DNA of 8,885 nucleotides from positions 1-8,885 of the forward strand of contig VGGT01000063.1 of NCBI GenBank assembly GCA_016868485.1, given 5' to 3'. The notes under the pieces were generated by a model. It was not told the origin of the DNA and made no database searches. It saw nothing but the letters and a program-made list of their open reading frames with translations. Shown here piece after piece: positions 1 to 6,209 of this stretch. Position 1 is the stretch's first letter. Each line of letters begins with the position of its first letter. The DNA comes from Bacteroidota bacterium (GTDB taxonomy: Bacteria > Bacteroidota > Bacteroidia > UBA7662). A program made the position numbers and the translations under genes.

Positions 1-107
1 ATCACAACAAAAATGAGTATCCACATGATGGGATTCCCGGATGCGGACCCACCTTGTGCGGGAGGCGCCATCAACAATTGAGGCGCTGAAAAAAAGTATG
101 TAGTCAT
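1..107 (-). CDS. yajC: YajC, preprotein translocase accessory subunit (5' part only)
   Basis: YajC is a small single-span inner-membrane protein that associates with SecDF and the SecYEG translocon. Only the first 35 codons are present; the gene runs off the left edge. The visible peptide starts MTTYFFSAPQLL, continues with a Gly/Ala/Pro-rich stretch (APPAQGGSASG) and enters a hydrophobic segment (PIMWILIFVV), which is how Bacteroidota YajC proteins begin before the transmembrane helix. The start chosen is the ATG at 107-105, 9 nt after the DUF1573 stop; an in-frame ATG at 71-69 (codon 13) is an alternative. No Shine-Dalgarno is visible, which is usual in this phylum. The position after nusB and the DUF1573 gene matches a familiar Bacteroidota gene order and supports the call. 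The diagnostic C-terminal half is outside the window, so identity rests on the N-terminus and context. Confidence 0.8.
   Translation of the reverse strand, partial: MTTYFFSAPQLLMAPPAQGGSASGNPIMWILIFVV
65..86 (-). other. Hairpin at the start of the yajC coding sequence
   Basis: The arms GCGCC-TCAA and TTGA-GGCGC can pair into a 9-bp stem with one bulged base (position 70) and a 3-nt loop (75-77). On the yajC mRNA it covers codons 8-14 and includes the alternative ATG at 71-69. No T-run follows, so it is not an intrinsic terminator. It might influence yajC initiation, or it may be chance in GC-rich codons; the structure is seen, the function is not. Confidence 0.35.
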
Positions 108-116
108 ATGAAAAAA

Positions 117-593
117 TTATCGGTCTTTTACCATCGCCTTAATTCTCAGGGTAGTGATGTTGGGGATGCAATTGGTCACTACGGTCACGCTTTTGTCTTG
201 AAGTCCACTCTTACCCTCTGAATTGAATTCCACCCGAATTTCATCCTCCTTACCGGGTGCAATGGGGGTTTTGGGAAAAACAGGCACTGTGCATCCACAA
301 GAACCACTCGCCGTTTGTATGATGAGATCTTTCTGGCCAGTATTCTTGAATTTGAAGGTCGTGGCCACCACATCTCCTTCGCGAATGGCCCCGAAGTCAT
401 GAATGGCCCGCTCAAATTGTATTGCGGGTAATTCAGCCTGCACCTTCTCGAGTTGGGCATCAGCTGAAAGGGGATTGTTTAAAGCTTCATTGCTCACATC
501 AGAGCCCCCAGAGCCGCAGGAGTGGAGAAACGCGATCCCAAAAACGCCTACAACAAAGATCAGAACGCGCAGAAGATGGGATAAGTTGGTCAT
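117..593 (-). CDS. DUF1573 domain lipoprotein
   Basis: A 158-residue predicted lipoprotein of unknown function. The N-terminus (MTNLSHLLRV, then a hydrophobic stretch) ends in a lipobox-like LHSC with Cys26 as the likely lipidated residue; His at -2 is unusual. A short polar linker follows, then a DUF1573 domain (about residues 55-158), recognised by HDFGAIREGD, the FKFKNTGQKDL strand and the family signature SGSCGCTVP. The domain has an immunoglobulin-like beta-sandwich fold found in many Bacteroidota periplasmic or surface proteins. The reading frame extends 13 codons upstream to 632, but the ATG at 593 puts the signal peptide at the very N-terminus and is preferred. It lies between nusB (56 nt upstream) and yajC (9 nt downstream) and is probably cotranscribed with both. 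The family is certain; a biochemical role is not known to me. Confidence 0.9.
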   Translation of the reverse strand: MTNLSHLLRVLIFVVGVFGIAFLHSCGSGGSDVSNEALNNPLSADAQLEKVQAELPAIQFERAIHDFGAIREGDVVATTFKFKNTGQKDLIIQTASGSCGCTVPVFPKTPIAPGKEDEIRVEFNSEGKSGLQDKSVTVVTNCIPNITTLRIKAMVKDR

Positions 594-649
594 GTAGCTT
601 CCAAGTGCTTTTGGTTCGAAAAGAAAACGCAAATATCTACAATGCAGGC

Positions 650-1624
650 TTAAGAATTACGGGTATTGGCGGTACTGTGTGTAATCAAACCACGACCGGA
701 TTTCACAATGATGCCCTCTGCTTGTAGATTTTTACTCAGGGCATCGAGTACGCCGTTCACGAAAACACTGCTTTTCGGCGTGCTGTGCGATTTGGCCAAT
801 TCAAGGTATTCATTGAGGGTCACTTTAACAGGAATCTGTTGTTCCATGACCATTTCAGCCAAGGCCATACGCAAAATCAGCAGGTCAATAAAAGCAACAC
901 GTTCCAGATCCCATCCTTTGAGGTAGGGCTTAATCCGTGCATCAGTCAAATCCGCCCTGTCGCAAACTTCTTGGACAATATTGGTGCAAAATGTGAGGTC
1001 CGAAGGCCAATCACGCGACATTTCTACCAGACGCAGTCCACTCGCCCGGCTGCCTTCTTTGAGGGTTTTGATCACCGCAGCGGCAATCCATTCTTTATCT
1101 GTTTCCCAGTGAATGCTGATCTCCTCAAAATAGGCATCGATCATTTCATTAGGCAGAATAATTTCCTTGTAGATGGTTTGCAATAAGTTATAATCTTCTA
1201 GTGGATATTGTTCTGGCAGATTAATATAGTTCTGGTAGGCCTCCAATGCCACCACTTCCTTAAAAAGCATGGTCATTTGGTCGGTGTCTGGCATCGGAAA
1301 ATCACGCAATCGAAAGGAAATTTCTGACTGTCGGTAGCGATCGAGTTTTTCTAATGCCATCGGGTAGGGATGAGCGGCGAACCGGCGATTTTCATGAATT
1401 TTACGCACGGCCATCATCATTTTAGCTTCTCGTTGATCGGCCCACTGATCGGTGAACCGAACAATTGCTGCCAAGAGTCGAAGCGATAAGAGGTATCCAA
1501 TCTTCATCAATTGCACCGAACGATCAACATCAACCATCACTTTTTTGGCGTCTGGATGGGCATCGGAATGATGGGCGTAGAGGGTTTCTAGGATTTTTAC
1601 GCGCAGATGTCGTCGGTTTAACAT
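650..1624 (-). CDS. nusB: Transcription antitermination factor NusB (long Bacteroidota form)
   Basis: NusB binds boxA RNA together with NusE (ribosomal protein S10) and supports antitermination of rRNA transcription. The protein has 324 residues, more than twice the roughly 140 of E. coli NusB, as is normal in Bacteroidota. The N-terminus MLNRRHLRVKILETLYAHH resembles the first NusB helix, a long helical region is inserted (about residues 40-180), and the recognisable core lies at about 190-300. Its best signature is PVKVTLNEYLELAKSHS followed by SSVFVNGVLDAL, matching the E. coli pattern of NEAIELAK and FVNGVLD. The ATG at 1624 lies 17 nt after the leucine dehydrogenase stop, so the two are probably cotranscribed. 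The 20 nt before the ATG show no Shine-Dalgarno. The polar C-terminal tail after about residue 305 is not part of the core fold. Confidence 0.95.
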   Translation of the reverse strand: MLNRRHLRVKILETLYAHHSDAHPDAKKVMVDVDRSVQLMKIGYLLSLRLLAAIVRFTDQWADQREAKMMMAVRKIHENRRFAAHPYPMALEKLDRYRQSEISFRLRDFPMPDTDQMTMLFKEVVALEAYQNYINLPEQYPLEDYNLLQTIYKEIILPNEMIDAYFEEISIHWETDKEWIAAAVIKTLKEGSRASGLRLVEMSRDWPSDLTFCTNIVQEVCDRADLTDARIKPYLKGWDLERVAFIDLLILRMALAEMVMEQQIPVKVTLNEYLELAKSHSTPKSSVFVNGVLDALSKNLQAEGIIVKSGRGLITHSTANTRNS

Positions 1625-1641
1625 ATCTGGAGGTTGTTGGA

Positions 1642-2736
1642 TCAGGCGGTGGCCAAAACGGCCCGAGAATCGATGCGGGTTCGGGCGGTGCGCACAGCCG
1701 CTTCGTGTGTGGTAACACCCAACTGCTCTGCCATCTCTAAGATTTTCAAAGTTTGGTCATACAGCGCCGTGGTGCGTTCCATGGCTTCATCGCGCGTGTA
1801 ACCTTTAATTTCCGAGTAGACATTGATGAGTCCACCCGCATTGATAACAAAATCTGGTGCATAAATAATGCCTCGATCGGCCAACATTTTGGCATGCAAG
1901 GATACATCGGCCAACTGGTTGTTGGCTCCTCCGGCCACTATGCGGCACCGAAGTGTTGGAATCGTTTGGTCGTTGAGGGTGGCCCCCAAAGCACAAGGTG
2001 CGTAAATATCGGCCTCTTGATTGTATACAGAATCGGGGGAAATAACCTGAACTTGCGGATGTTCGGCGCGAATGCGTTCAATTTGATCGTCAAAAACATC
2101 ACATACCCTAAGTTGGGCACCCTCTGACAGGAGGTGACCGCTTAAATAGCGTCCAACATTACCTGCTCCCTGCACCACGACCGTTCGACCCCCTAAATCT
2201 GGCGTACCCCATGCTTTCATGGCCGCAGCTTTCATGCCTCTGTAAACGCCATAAGCGGTAACGGGGGAGGGGTCACCACTGCCGCCATCTTGTTCGGGAC
2301 GCCCTGTCACGTGGCGTGTTCGTTCGCCAATGAACCCCATATCGGCTTTTGAAGTGCCCACATCCTCAGCCGTAATGTAATTCCCGTTTAATCGCTCTAC
2401 AAACTCACCGTATTTGCGCATAAGATCGGGTGTTTTATCGCGGCGAGAATCACCGATGATGACTGCCTTTCCGCCGCCTAAATCAAGTCCGGCTACGGCG
2501 GCTTTATACGTCATGCCCTCTGAAAGCCGCAAAACATCATGGAGCGCTTCGGCTTCATTGGCGTACATCCACATTCGGGTTCCTCCCAAAGCCGGCCCAA
2601 GCACAGTGCTGTGAATGGCTATTAAAGCCCTAAGACCTGTTTTCGCATCAAAGCAATGTACCAGCTGCTCGTGATTCATCTGTTCCATCAGGCTCAATGC
2701 TTGCGCGCCGTTTTCGCTGGGCTTGTAGTTCGACAT
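1642..2736 (-). CDS. Leucine dehydrogenase (Glu/Leu/Phe/Val dehydrogenase family)
   Basis: NAD-dependent oxidative deamination of L-leucine, and usually valine and isoleucine, to the 2-oxo acid plus ammonium; it links branched-chain amino acid breakdown with precursors of branched fatty acids. The 364 residues show the whole family pattern: GPALGGTRMW (about 48-56), the two active-site lysines in MTYKAAVAGLDLGGGK (Lys78 and Lys90, matching Lys68 and Lys80 of Bacillus enzymes), catalytic Asp125 in AEDVGTS, the NAD-binding glycine motif VQGAGNVG (188-195), and GGANNQL (269-275). The GPALGGTRMW segment favours leucine over glutamate or phenylalanine dehydrogenase, but exact substrate preference is inferred. 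ATG 2736 is the first in-frame start; Met17 or Met20 are possible, since the extra N-terminus is poorly conserved. It is the first gene of the leftward operon, with a -7 box about 20 nt upstream. Confidence 0.92.
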   Translation of the reverse strand: MSNYKPSENGAQALSLMEQMNHEQLVHCFDAKTGLRALIAIHSTVLGPALGGTRMWMYANEAEALHDVLRLSEGMTYKAAVAGLDLGGGKAVIIGDSRRDKTPDLMRKYGEFVERLNGNYITAEDVGTSKADMGFIGERTRHVTGRPEQDGGSGDPSPVTAYGVYRGMKAAAMKAWGTPDLGGRTVVVQGAGNVGRYLSGHLLSEGAQLRVCDVFDDQIERIRAEHPQVQVISPDSVYNQEADIYAPCALGATLNDQTIPTLRCRIVAGGANNQLADVSLHAKMLADRGIIYAPDFVINAGGLINVYSEIKGYTRDEAMERTTALYDQTLKILEMAEQLGVTTHEAAVRTARTRIDSRAVLATA

Positions 2737-2756
2737 AATACAAATTTAACGAGGCG

Positions 2757-2764
2757 CAAAAATA
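2757..2764 (-). promoter_or_regulatory. -7 promoter element for the leucine dehydrogenase-nusB operon
   Basis: On the minus strand this reads TATTTTTG, an exact match to the Bacteroidota sigma-ABfr -7 consensus TAnnTTTG. Transcription would begin around 2750-2753, giving a leader of about 15 nt before the ATG at 2736. No clear TTG-type -33 element lies at the expected distance. A second exact match, TAAATTTG at 2741-2748, ends only 4 nt from the ATG and would make a leaderless transcript. Confidence 0.55.
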
Positions 2765-2781
2765 GCCTATTCCCCCTACGC

Positions 2782-2815
2782 TTTGCCCGACCACCCCAAT
2801 AAATGGGTATTTTTG
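2782..2815 (+). promoter_or_regulatory. Promoter of the ABC exporter (TTTG -33 and TATTTTTG -7)
   Basis: TATTTTTG at 2808-2815 matches TAnnTTTG exactly, and TTTG at 2782-2785 stands 22 nt upstream, close to the usual 19-21 nt spacing for the -33 element. Transcription should begin about 5-7 nt after the box, at or beside the GTG start at 2820. The -7 box and the following GCG form a perfect inverted pair with the leftward promoter at 2755-2764. Confidence 0.55.
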
Positions 2816-2819
2816 CGGG

Positions 2820-4616
2820 GTGAATGCACTCAGAGCTGTGAACCCCCATTTGTGGCGCTACAAATGGCATTTATTGGGTGGGATCGTATTCGTGGTACTG
2901 TCGAACTATTTTGGGGTTTGGCCTCCACGGCTCATCGGCGCGTCGATAGATTTGATTGCTGCGAAAATAGAACTACTAAACGACCCTGATGCTCGTCGAG
3001 AAACGTCTCCTGAATGGCAGAGTTTTCGAAGCGAATTGCTCTATTTCGCCTTTTTGGTGATCGGGCTATCGATATTGAAAGGCGTGTTTATGTTTTTCAT
3101 GCGGCAAACCATCATTGTGATGTCGCGGCGCATCGAATTCGACCAAAAAAATGAGTTATACGCCCATTTTCAGAAATTATCGCGCGGATTCTATCAGCGC
3201 AACCGCACCGGCGACTTGATGGCACGCATCAGTGAGGACGTAGGAAAGGTGCGCATGTATACAGGACCGGGAATCATGTATATGATCAACATGATTTCGC
3301 TGGTGGTTGTGGTGGTCGGCGCCATGCTCCGGGTGAACGCTGAACTCACTTTATACGTGCTCATTCCGCTCCCCGTGTTGGCCTGGGCTATTTTTCGCAT
3401 CAACAAAGAAATTCTTCAACGCAGCTCTTCGATTCAGCAGCAATTAGGCATCTTGAATAGTGGGGCTCAGGAGATGTTTTCAGGCATTCGACTCATCAGA
3501 GCCTGTGGATTGGAGCCACTATTTCGAAAACAGTTCGACGATGACCTCGACGAATTTCGACGCCGATCCTTGCGCATGAGCAGGGCAGATGCCTTGTTTT
3601 TTCCGTTAATTTTACTTCTGATTGGGCTGAGTACGATTCTCACCGTATATGTTGGCGGTCTTCAAGTGGAAAAGGGCTTGATCAGTGCAGGTAACATTGC
3701 CGAGTTTGTGATTTATGTGAATATGCTCACCTGGCCGGTGACCTCCTTGGGCTGGGTCGCATCGATGGTTCAGCAAGCCGAAGCTTCACAAATCCGAATC
3801 AACCAAATCCTCCTGGAGCAACCAGAAATTGACCCCGAATCTGGATTGATGGTTGATATTGAAGGCGGATTTCGCCTCGAAAATGCATCCTATTCATATC
3901 CGGGAACAGAACACCCGGCTGTTCAGCCCATAAACCTGATCTTGAAGTCTGGTGAAACCTTAGGCATAGTGGGGCGCACGGGCGCGGGCAAAAGCACATT
4001 GGTGGAACTACTGCTTCGATTGGTGGATCCAAGTGCCGGAGTGGTCATGGTCGATGGCATTGATCTCAGAAATATACACCCCGGTCATTACAGGAGTCAA
4101 TTGGGTTACGTTCCACAGGATGTTTTTCTGTTCAGTGATACACTGCACAACAACTTATTGATGGGCAATCCCAACGCAACTGCCGAAGAATTGGACCAGG
4201 TTCTTGGCGATGTTCGGTTAGATAGTTGGGTGAATCGATTACCCGATGGTCTCGATACCCTCCTGGGCGAACGGGGAGTCAATGTTTCAGGCGGTCAAAA
4301 ACAACGGATTGCCATTGCCAGGGCCCTGTTGAAGCGCCCTGCTGTTTTCGTTCTCGACGATTGCCTGAGTGCATTGGATGCAGATACCGAACGACATATT
4401 TTAGGGTCCATTCGCAAGGCTACGCGAAGGTGCACCACGATTTTGGTGAGTCACCGAATATCGACGGTTGCGCATGCCGATCACATCATGGTACTGGAAG
4501 AGGGTAGGGTTATTCAATACGGTAATCATGCTGCTTTGAGCCAAGTTGAAGGCCTGTATAAAAGCCTTTGCGAACGGCAACAAAACGATCCCGTTTCGAT
4601 AGAAACATCTGAATAA
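2820..4616 (+). CDS. ABC exporter, fused permease and ATPase (MdlA/BmrC-like half-transporter)
   Basis: A 598-residue type IV ABC exporter in the inner membrane; substrate unknown (lipid, drug or peptide export are all possible). The membrane domain fills about residues 15-315 with six predicted helices (roughly 17-38, 72-96, 151-171, 176-192, 257-281, 291-313). The ATPase follows: A-loop aromatics at 358-360, Walker A GRTGAGKST (385-393), Q-loop Gln433, signature VSGGQ (489-493), Walker B ending VLDD (511-514) and H-loop His545. The usual catalytic Glu after Walker B is Asp514, as in MdlA, BmrC/YheI and the degenerate site of TM287, which act as one half of heterodimers. No partner gene adjoins it. 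The start is GTG at 2820, because the N-terminus MNALRAVNPHLWRYKW fits the family and no ATG lies upstream in frame. It appears monocistronic: own promoter, terminator directly after the stop. Confidence 0.93.
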   Translation: MNALRAVNPHLWRYKWHLLGGIVFVVLSNYFGVWPPRLIGASIDLIAAKIELLNDPDARRETSPEWQSFRSELLYFAFLVIGLSILKGVFMFFMRQTIIVMSRRIEFDQKNELYAHFQKLSRGFYQRNRTGDLMARISEDVGKVRMYTGPGIMYMINMISLVVVVVGAMLRVNAELTLYVLIPLPVLAWAIFRINKEILQRSSSIQQQLGILNSGAQEMFSGIRLIRACGLEPLFRKQFDDDLDEFRRRSLRMSRADALFFPLILLLIGLSTILTVYVGGLQVEKGLISAGNIAEFVIYVNMLTWPVTSLGWVASMVQQAEASQIRINQILLEQPEIDPESGLMVDIEGGFRLENASYSYPGTEHPAVQPINLILKSGETLGIVGRTGAGKSTLVELLLRLVDPSAGVVMVDGIDLRNIHPGHYRSQLGYVPQDVFLFSDTLHNNLLMGNPNATAEELDQVLGDVRLDSWVNRLPDGLDTLLGERGVNVSGGQKQRIAIARALLKRPAVFVLDDCLSALDADTERHILGSIRKATRRCTTILVSHRISTVAHADHIMVLEEGRVIQYGNHAALSQVEGLYKSLCERQQNDPVSIETSE

Positions 4617-4648
4617 AACTGGGGCAAAAAAAATCCCAAGTTTTTTTT
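4616..4648 (+). terminator. Rho-independent terminator after the ABC exporter
   Basis: The left arm AAACTGGGG (4616-4624) pairs with TCCC-A-AGTTT (4634-4643), forming a 9-bp stem with one bulged A (4638) and one G-T pair. The loop is C plus eight A, and a run of eight T follows (4641-4648). The stem begins at the last base of the exporter stop codon. It separates the exporter from the downstream operon, which has its own promoter. Confidence 0.8.
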
Positions 4649-4679
4649 CATAAGTATGTGATTTTAGTCGGACAGCCTT

Positions 4680-4687
4680 TAGATTTG
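4680..4687 (+). promoter_or_regulatory. -7 promoter element of the DUF3276-MazG-msrA operon
   Basis: TAGATTTG matches the Bacteroidota -7 consensus TAnnTTTG exactly. It lies 18 nt before the ATG at 4706 and 31 nt after the T-run of the preceding terminator. Transcription would begin near 4692-4694, leaving a leader of about 12 nt rich in A and T. No strong -33 TTG is visible about 20 nt upstream. Confidence 0.5.
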
Positions 4688-4705
4688 AGCCTTTAAATAT
4701 AAAAC

Positions 4706-5023
4706 ATGAGTGATTTTGAATATGGAGGTGATCGTCAGCGCGACGAAGTCTACTCCAAGAGGGTGAGGGCGGGCAAACGCACCTATTTTTTTGATGTAAA
4801 AGCTACCCGTGGAAACGACTACTATCTCATTATAACCGAGAGTAAGCGGGCTTTTGAGGATGGTCAGTATGTGAAACACAAAATCTTCCTGTACAAAGAG
4901 GATTTTAACAAATTCATCAATGGTCTCAACGATGCGGTTGGGCATGTCAAGAATGAGTTGATGCCTGATTATGATTTTGATCAGTTCGACCGGGACGAGG
5001 AAACGCGTTCATACGACGGATGA
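4706..5023 (+). CDS. DUF3276 / PUR-domain nucleic-acid-binding protein
   Basis: A 105-residue soluble protein of the DUF3276 (PUR-alpha-like) family, common in Bacteroidota and related to Borrelia BpuR, which binds DNA and RNA. The PUR repeat covers about residues 15-90: VYSKRVRAGKRTYFFDVKA forms the first strands, DYYLIITESKR the next, and KIFLYKEDFNKFINGLNDAV the closing strand and helix. The basic first half and acidic tail (residues 88-105, many Asp and Glu) are typical of small nucleic-acid-binding proteins. No signal peptide or membrane segment is present. The ATG at 4706 follows an A-rich stretch without a Shine-Dalgarno. It is the first gene of a three-gene operon and overlaps the next gene by 4 nt. 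The target nucleic acid in this organism is unknown. Confidence 0.85.
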   Translation: MSDFEYGGDRQRDEVYSKRVRAGKRTYFFDVKATRGNDYYLIITESKRAFEDGQYVKHKIFLYKEDFNKFINGLNDAVGHVKNELMPDYDFDQFDRDEETRSYDG

Positions 5024-5520
5024 GCATCGAGCATGAAAAGTCCTTTGGAGTGCTCGATTGCCTGAATCAGGTCGCCGCATTCCATAGAACGTTTCGTCAC
5101 CCCATCCTGGATGAGCCCGCCATTCCCCCTACAGAACGGGCAAACTTGCGCATCCGGCTCATTCAAGAGGAACTGGAAGAACTCAAAGAAGCGGTTGAAC
5201 GGGGCGATATTGTTGAGGCCGCTGATGCCTTATGTGATCTGCAGTATGTGTTGAGTGGTGCTGTTCTCGAATTCGGACTGGCCCATCGTTTTCCCGATCT
5301 ATTTGCTGAGGTTCAGCGTTCCAATATGAGCAAGGCCTGTGCCACCCCAAACGAAGCCGCTGATACGATGAGATGGTATGCCGAACACAGGGGAGAAGAG
5401 GCCTACACGGAGGAACATGGGGGTATGTTTTTGGTTTACCGCAAACAAGATCATAAGACCCTTAAATCGGTTCAGTATTCACCTGCTCAACTCGAACCCC
5501 TGCTGCATAACAAAAAGTAA
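5020..5520 (+). CDS. MazG-like nucleoside triphosphate pyrophosphohydrolase
   Basis: A 166-residue all-alpha NTP pyrophosphatase, expected to hydrolyse a nucleoside triphosphate to the monophosphate and pyrophosphate with Mg2+. The metal-binding pattern is visible: EELEE (50-54) in the first helix, then EAADALCD (66-73) in the second, fitting the ExxE...ExxD layout of the MazG fold. YVLSGAVLEFG (76-86) is typical of the single-domain branch often annotated as nucleoside triphosphate pyrophosphohydrolase or Cof-like phosphohydrolase. SNMSKA (101-106) and the tail LKSVQYSPAQLEPLL (148-162) also recur in that branch. It is not the full-length, two-domain MazG, and HisE (phosphoribosyl-ATP pyrophosphatase) is less likely. 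The start overlaps the preceding stop as ATGA, suggesting translational coupling. The true nucleotide, perhaps a damaged or non-canonical one, is not determined. Confidence 0.85.
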   Translation: MSIEHEKSFGVLDCLNQVAAFHRTFRHPILDEPAIPPTERANLRIRLIQEELEELKEAVERGDIVEAADALCDLQYVLSGAVLEFGLAHRFPDLFAEVQRSNMSKACATPNEAADTMRWYAEHRGEEAYTEEHGGMFLVYRKQDHKTLKSVQYSPAQLEPLLHNKK

Positions 5521-5528
5521 TCGATTGA

Positions 5529-6209
5529 ATGAACATCATTCGGCTTTTTGGTGTTTTGATTGCTTCTATGCTCTTCTTGTCTTGTTGGGAACTTCCATCA
5601 CCATTTTATCAAACCATGTCGACACCCAAGCAACCTGATTCGGAATCTACCCCTTTCACGAACCCCGATTCGAGCCAAAAACATGATACAGCCACCTTTG
5701 GTGCGGGCTGCTTTTGGTGTGTAGAGGCCATTTTTCAACAAATTAAGGGCGTAGATACGGCGATATCAGGTTATATGGGTGGACGTATTGCCCAGCCAAC
5801 CTACAAGGAAGTATGTTCCGGGCTCACCGGGCACGTTGAAGTCGTGCAAATCGTATTTGATCCATCTGTTGTATCTTTTGAACAACTATTGGAGGTATTT
5901 TGGAAAACACATGACCCCACAAGCCCGAATCGGCAAGGAGCCGATGAAGGCACCCAGTATCGTTCCGTAGTTTTCTACCATTCCAATGAGCAAAAAGAAA
6001 CAGCAGAAAAAATAAAAGCGGCCTTGAATGCATCAAAAATATATGATGCTCCGGTCATTACAGGGGTGGAGGCGGCTTCTTTTTTCTATCAGGCGGAGGA
6101 TTATCATCAGAATTACTTCCGTGAAAACGGGGAACAGCCTTATTGTCGGGCCGTTGTGCAACCCAAGGTGGAAAAATTCGAGAAGTTGTTTAAGGGGTTG
6201 ATCCGCTGA
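5529..6209 (+). CDS. msrA: Peptide-methionine (S)-S-oxide reductase MsrA, probable lipoprotein
   Basis: Reduces methionine-S-sulfoxide in oxidised proteins back to methionine. The catalytic motif GCFWC lies at 60-64 with nucleophile Cys61, in the family context ATFGAGCFWCVEAIF; GHVEVVQIVFDP (101-112), FWKTHDPTSPNRQGAD (124-139), GTQYRSVVF (141-149) and AEDYHQNYF (189-197) follow, and Cys206 near the C-terminus is the probable resolving cysteine. The first 19 residues are hydrophobic and end in LFLSC, a lipoprotein signal with Cys19 as likely lipid anchor, followed by a Ser/Thr/Pro-rich linker to about residue 53. The enzyme therefore probably works in the periplasm. If translation began at Met30 (5616) a 197-residue cytosolic form would result. 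It is the last gene of its operon, 8 nt after the MazG-like gene, and its end overlaps the converging glycosyltransferase by 20 bp. Confidence 0.95.
   Translation: MNIIRLFGVLIASMLFLSCWELPSPFYQTMSTPKQPDSESTPFTNPDSSQKHDTATFGAGCFWCVEAIFQQIKGVDTAISGYMGGRIAQPTYKEVCSGLTGHVEVVQIVFDPSVVSFEQLLEVFWKTHDPTSPNRQGADEGTQYRSVVFYHSNEQKETAEKIKAALNASKIYDAPVITGVEAASFFYQAEDYHQNYFRENGEQPYCRAVVQPKVEKFEKLFKGLIR

Noticed and set aside
594..632. Longer N-terminus for the DUF1573 lipoprotein (MRFLFEPKALGSY)
   Set aside because: It would place 13 non-hydrophobic residues before the signal peptide; the ATG at 593 gives a standard lipoprotein signal.
610..645. Internal promoter before the DUF1573 gene (minus strand GATATTTG)
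   Set aside because: It differs from TAnnTTTG at the first base and has no -33 element at the right distance; the 56-nt gap is compatible with read-through from nusB.
785..1186. 133-residue plus-strand open frame opposite nusB
   Set aside because: It lies fully inside nusB on the other strand, has no domain features, and nusB is unambiguous. It is a shadow frame.
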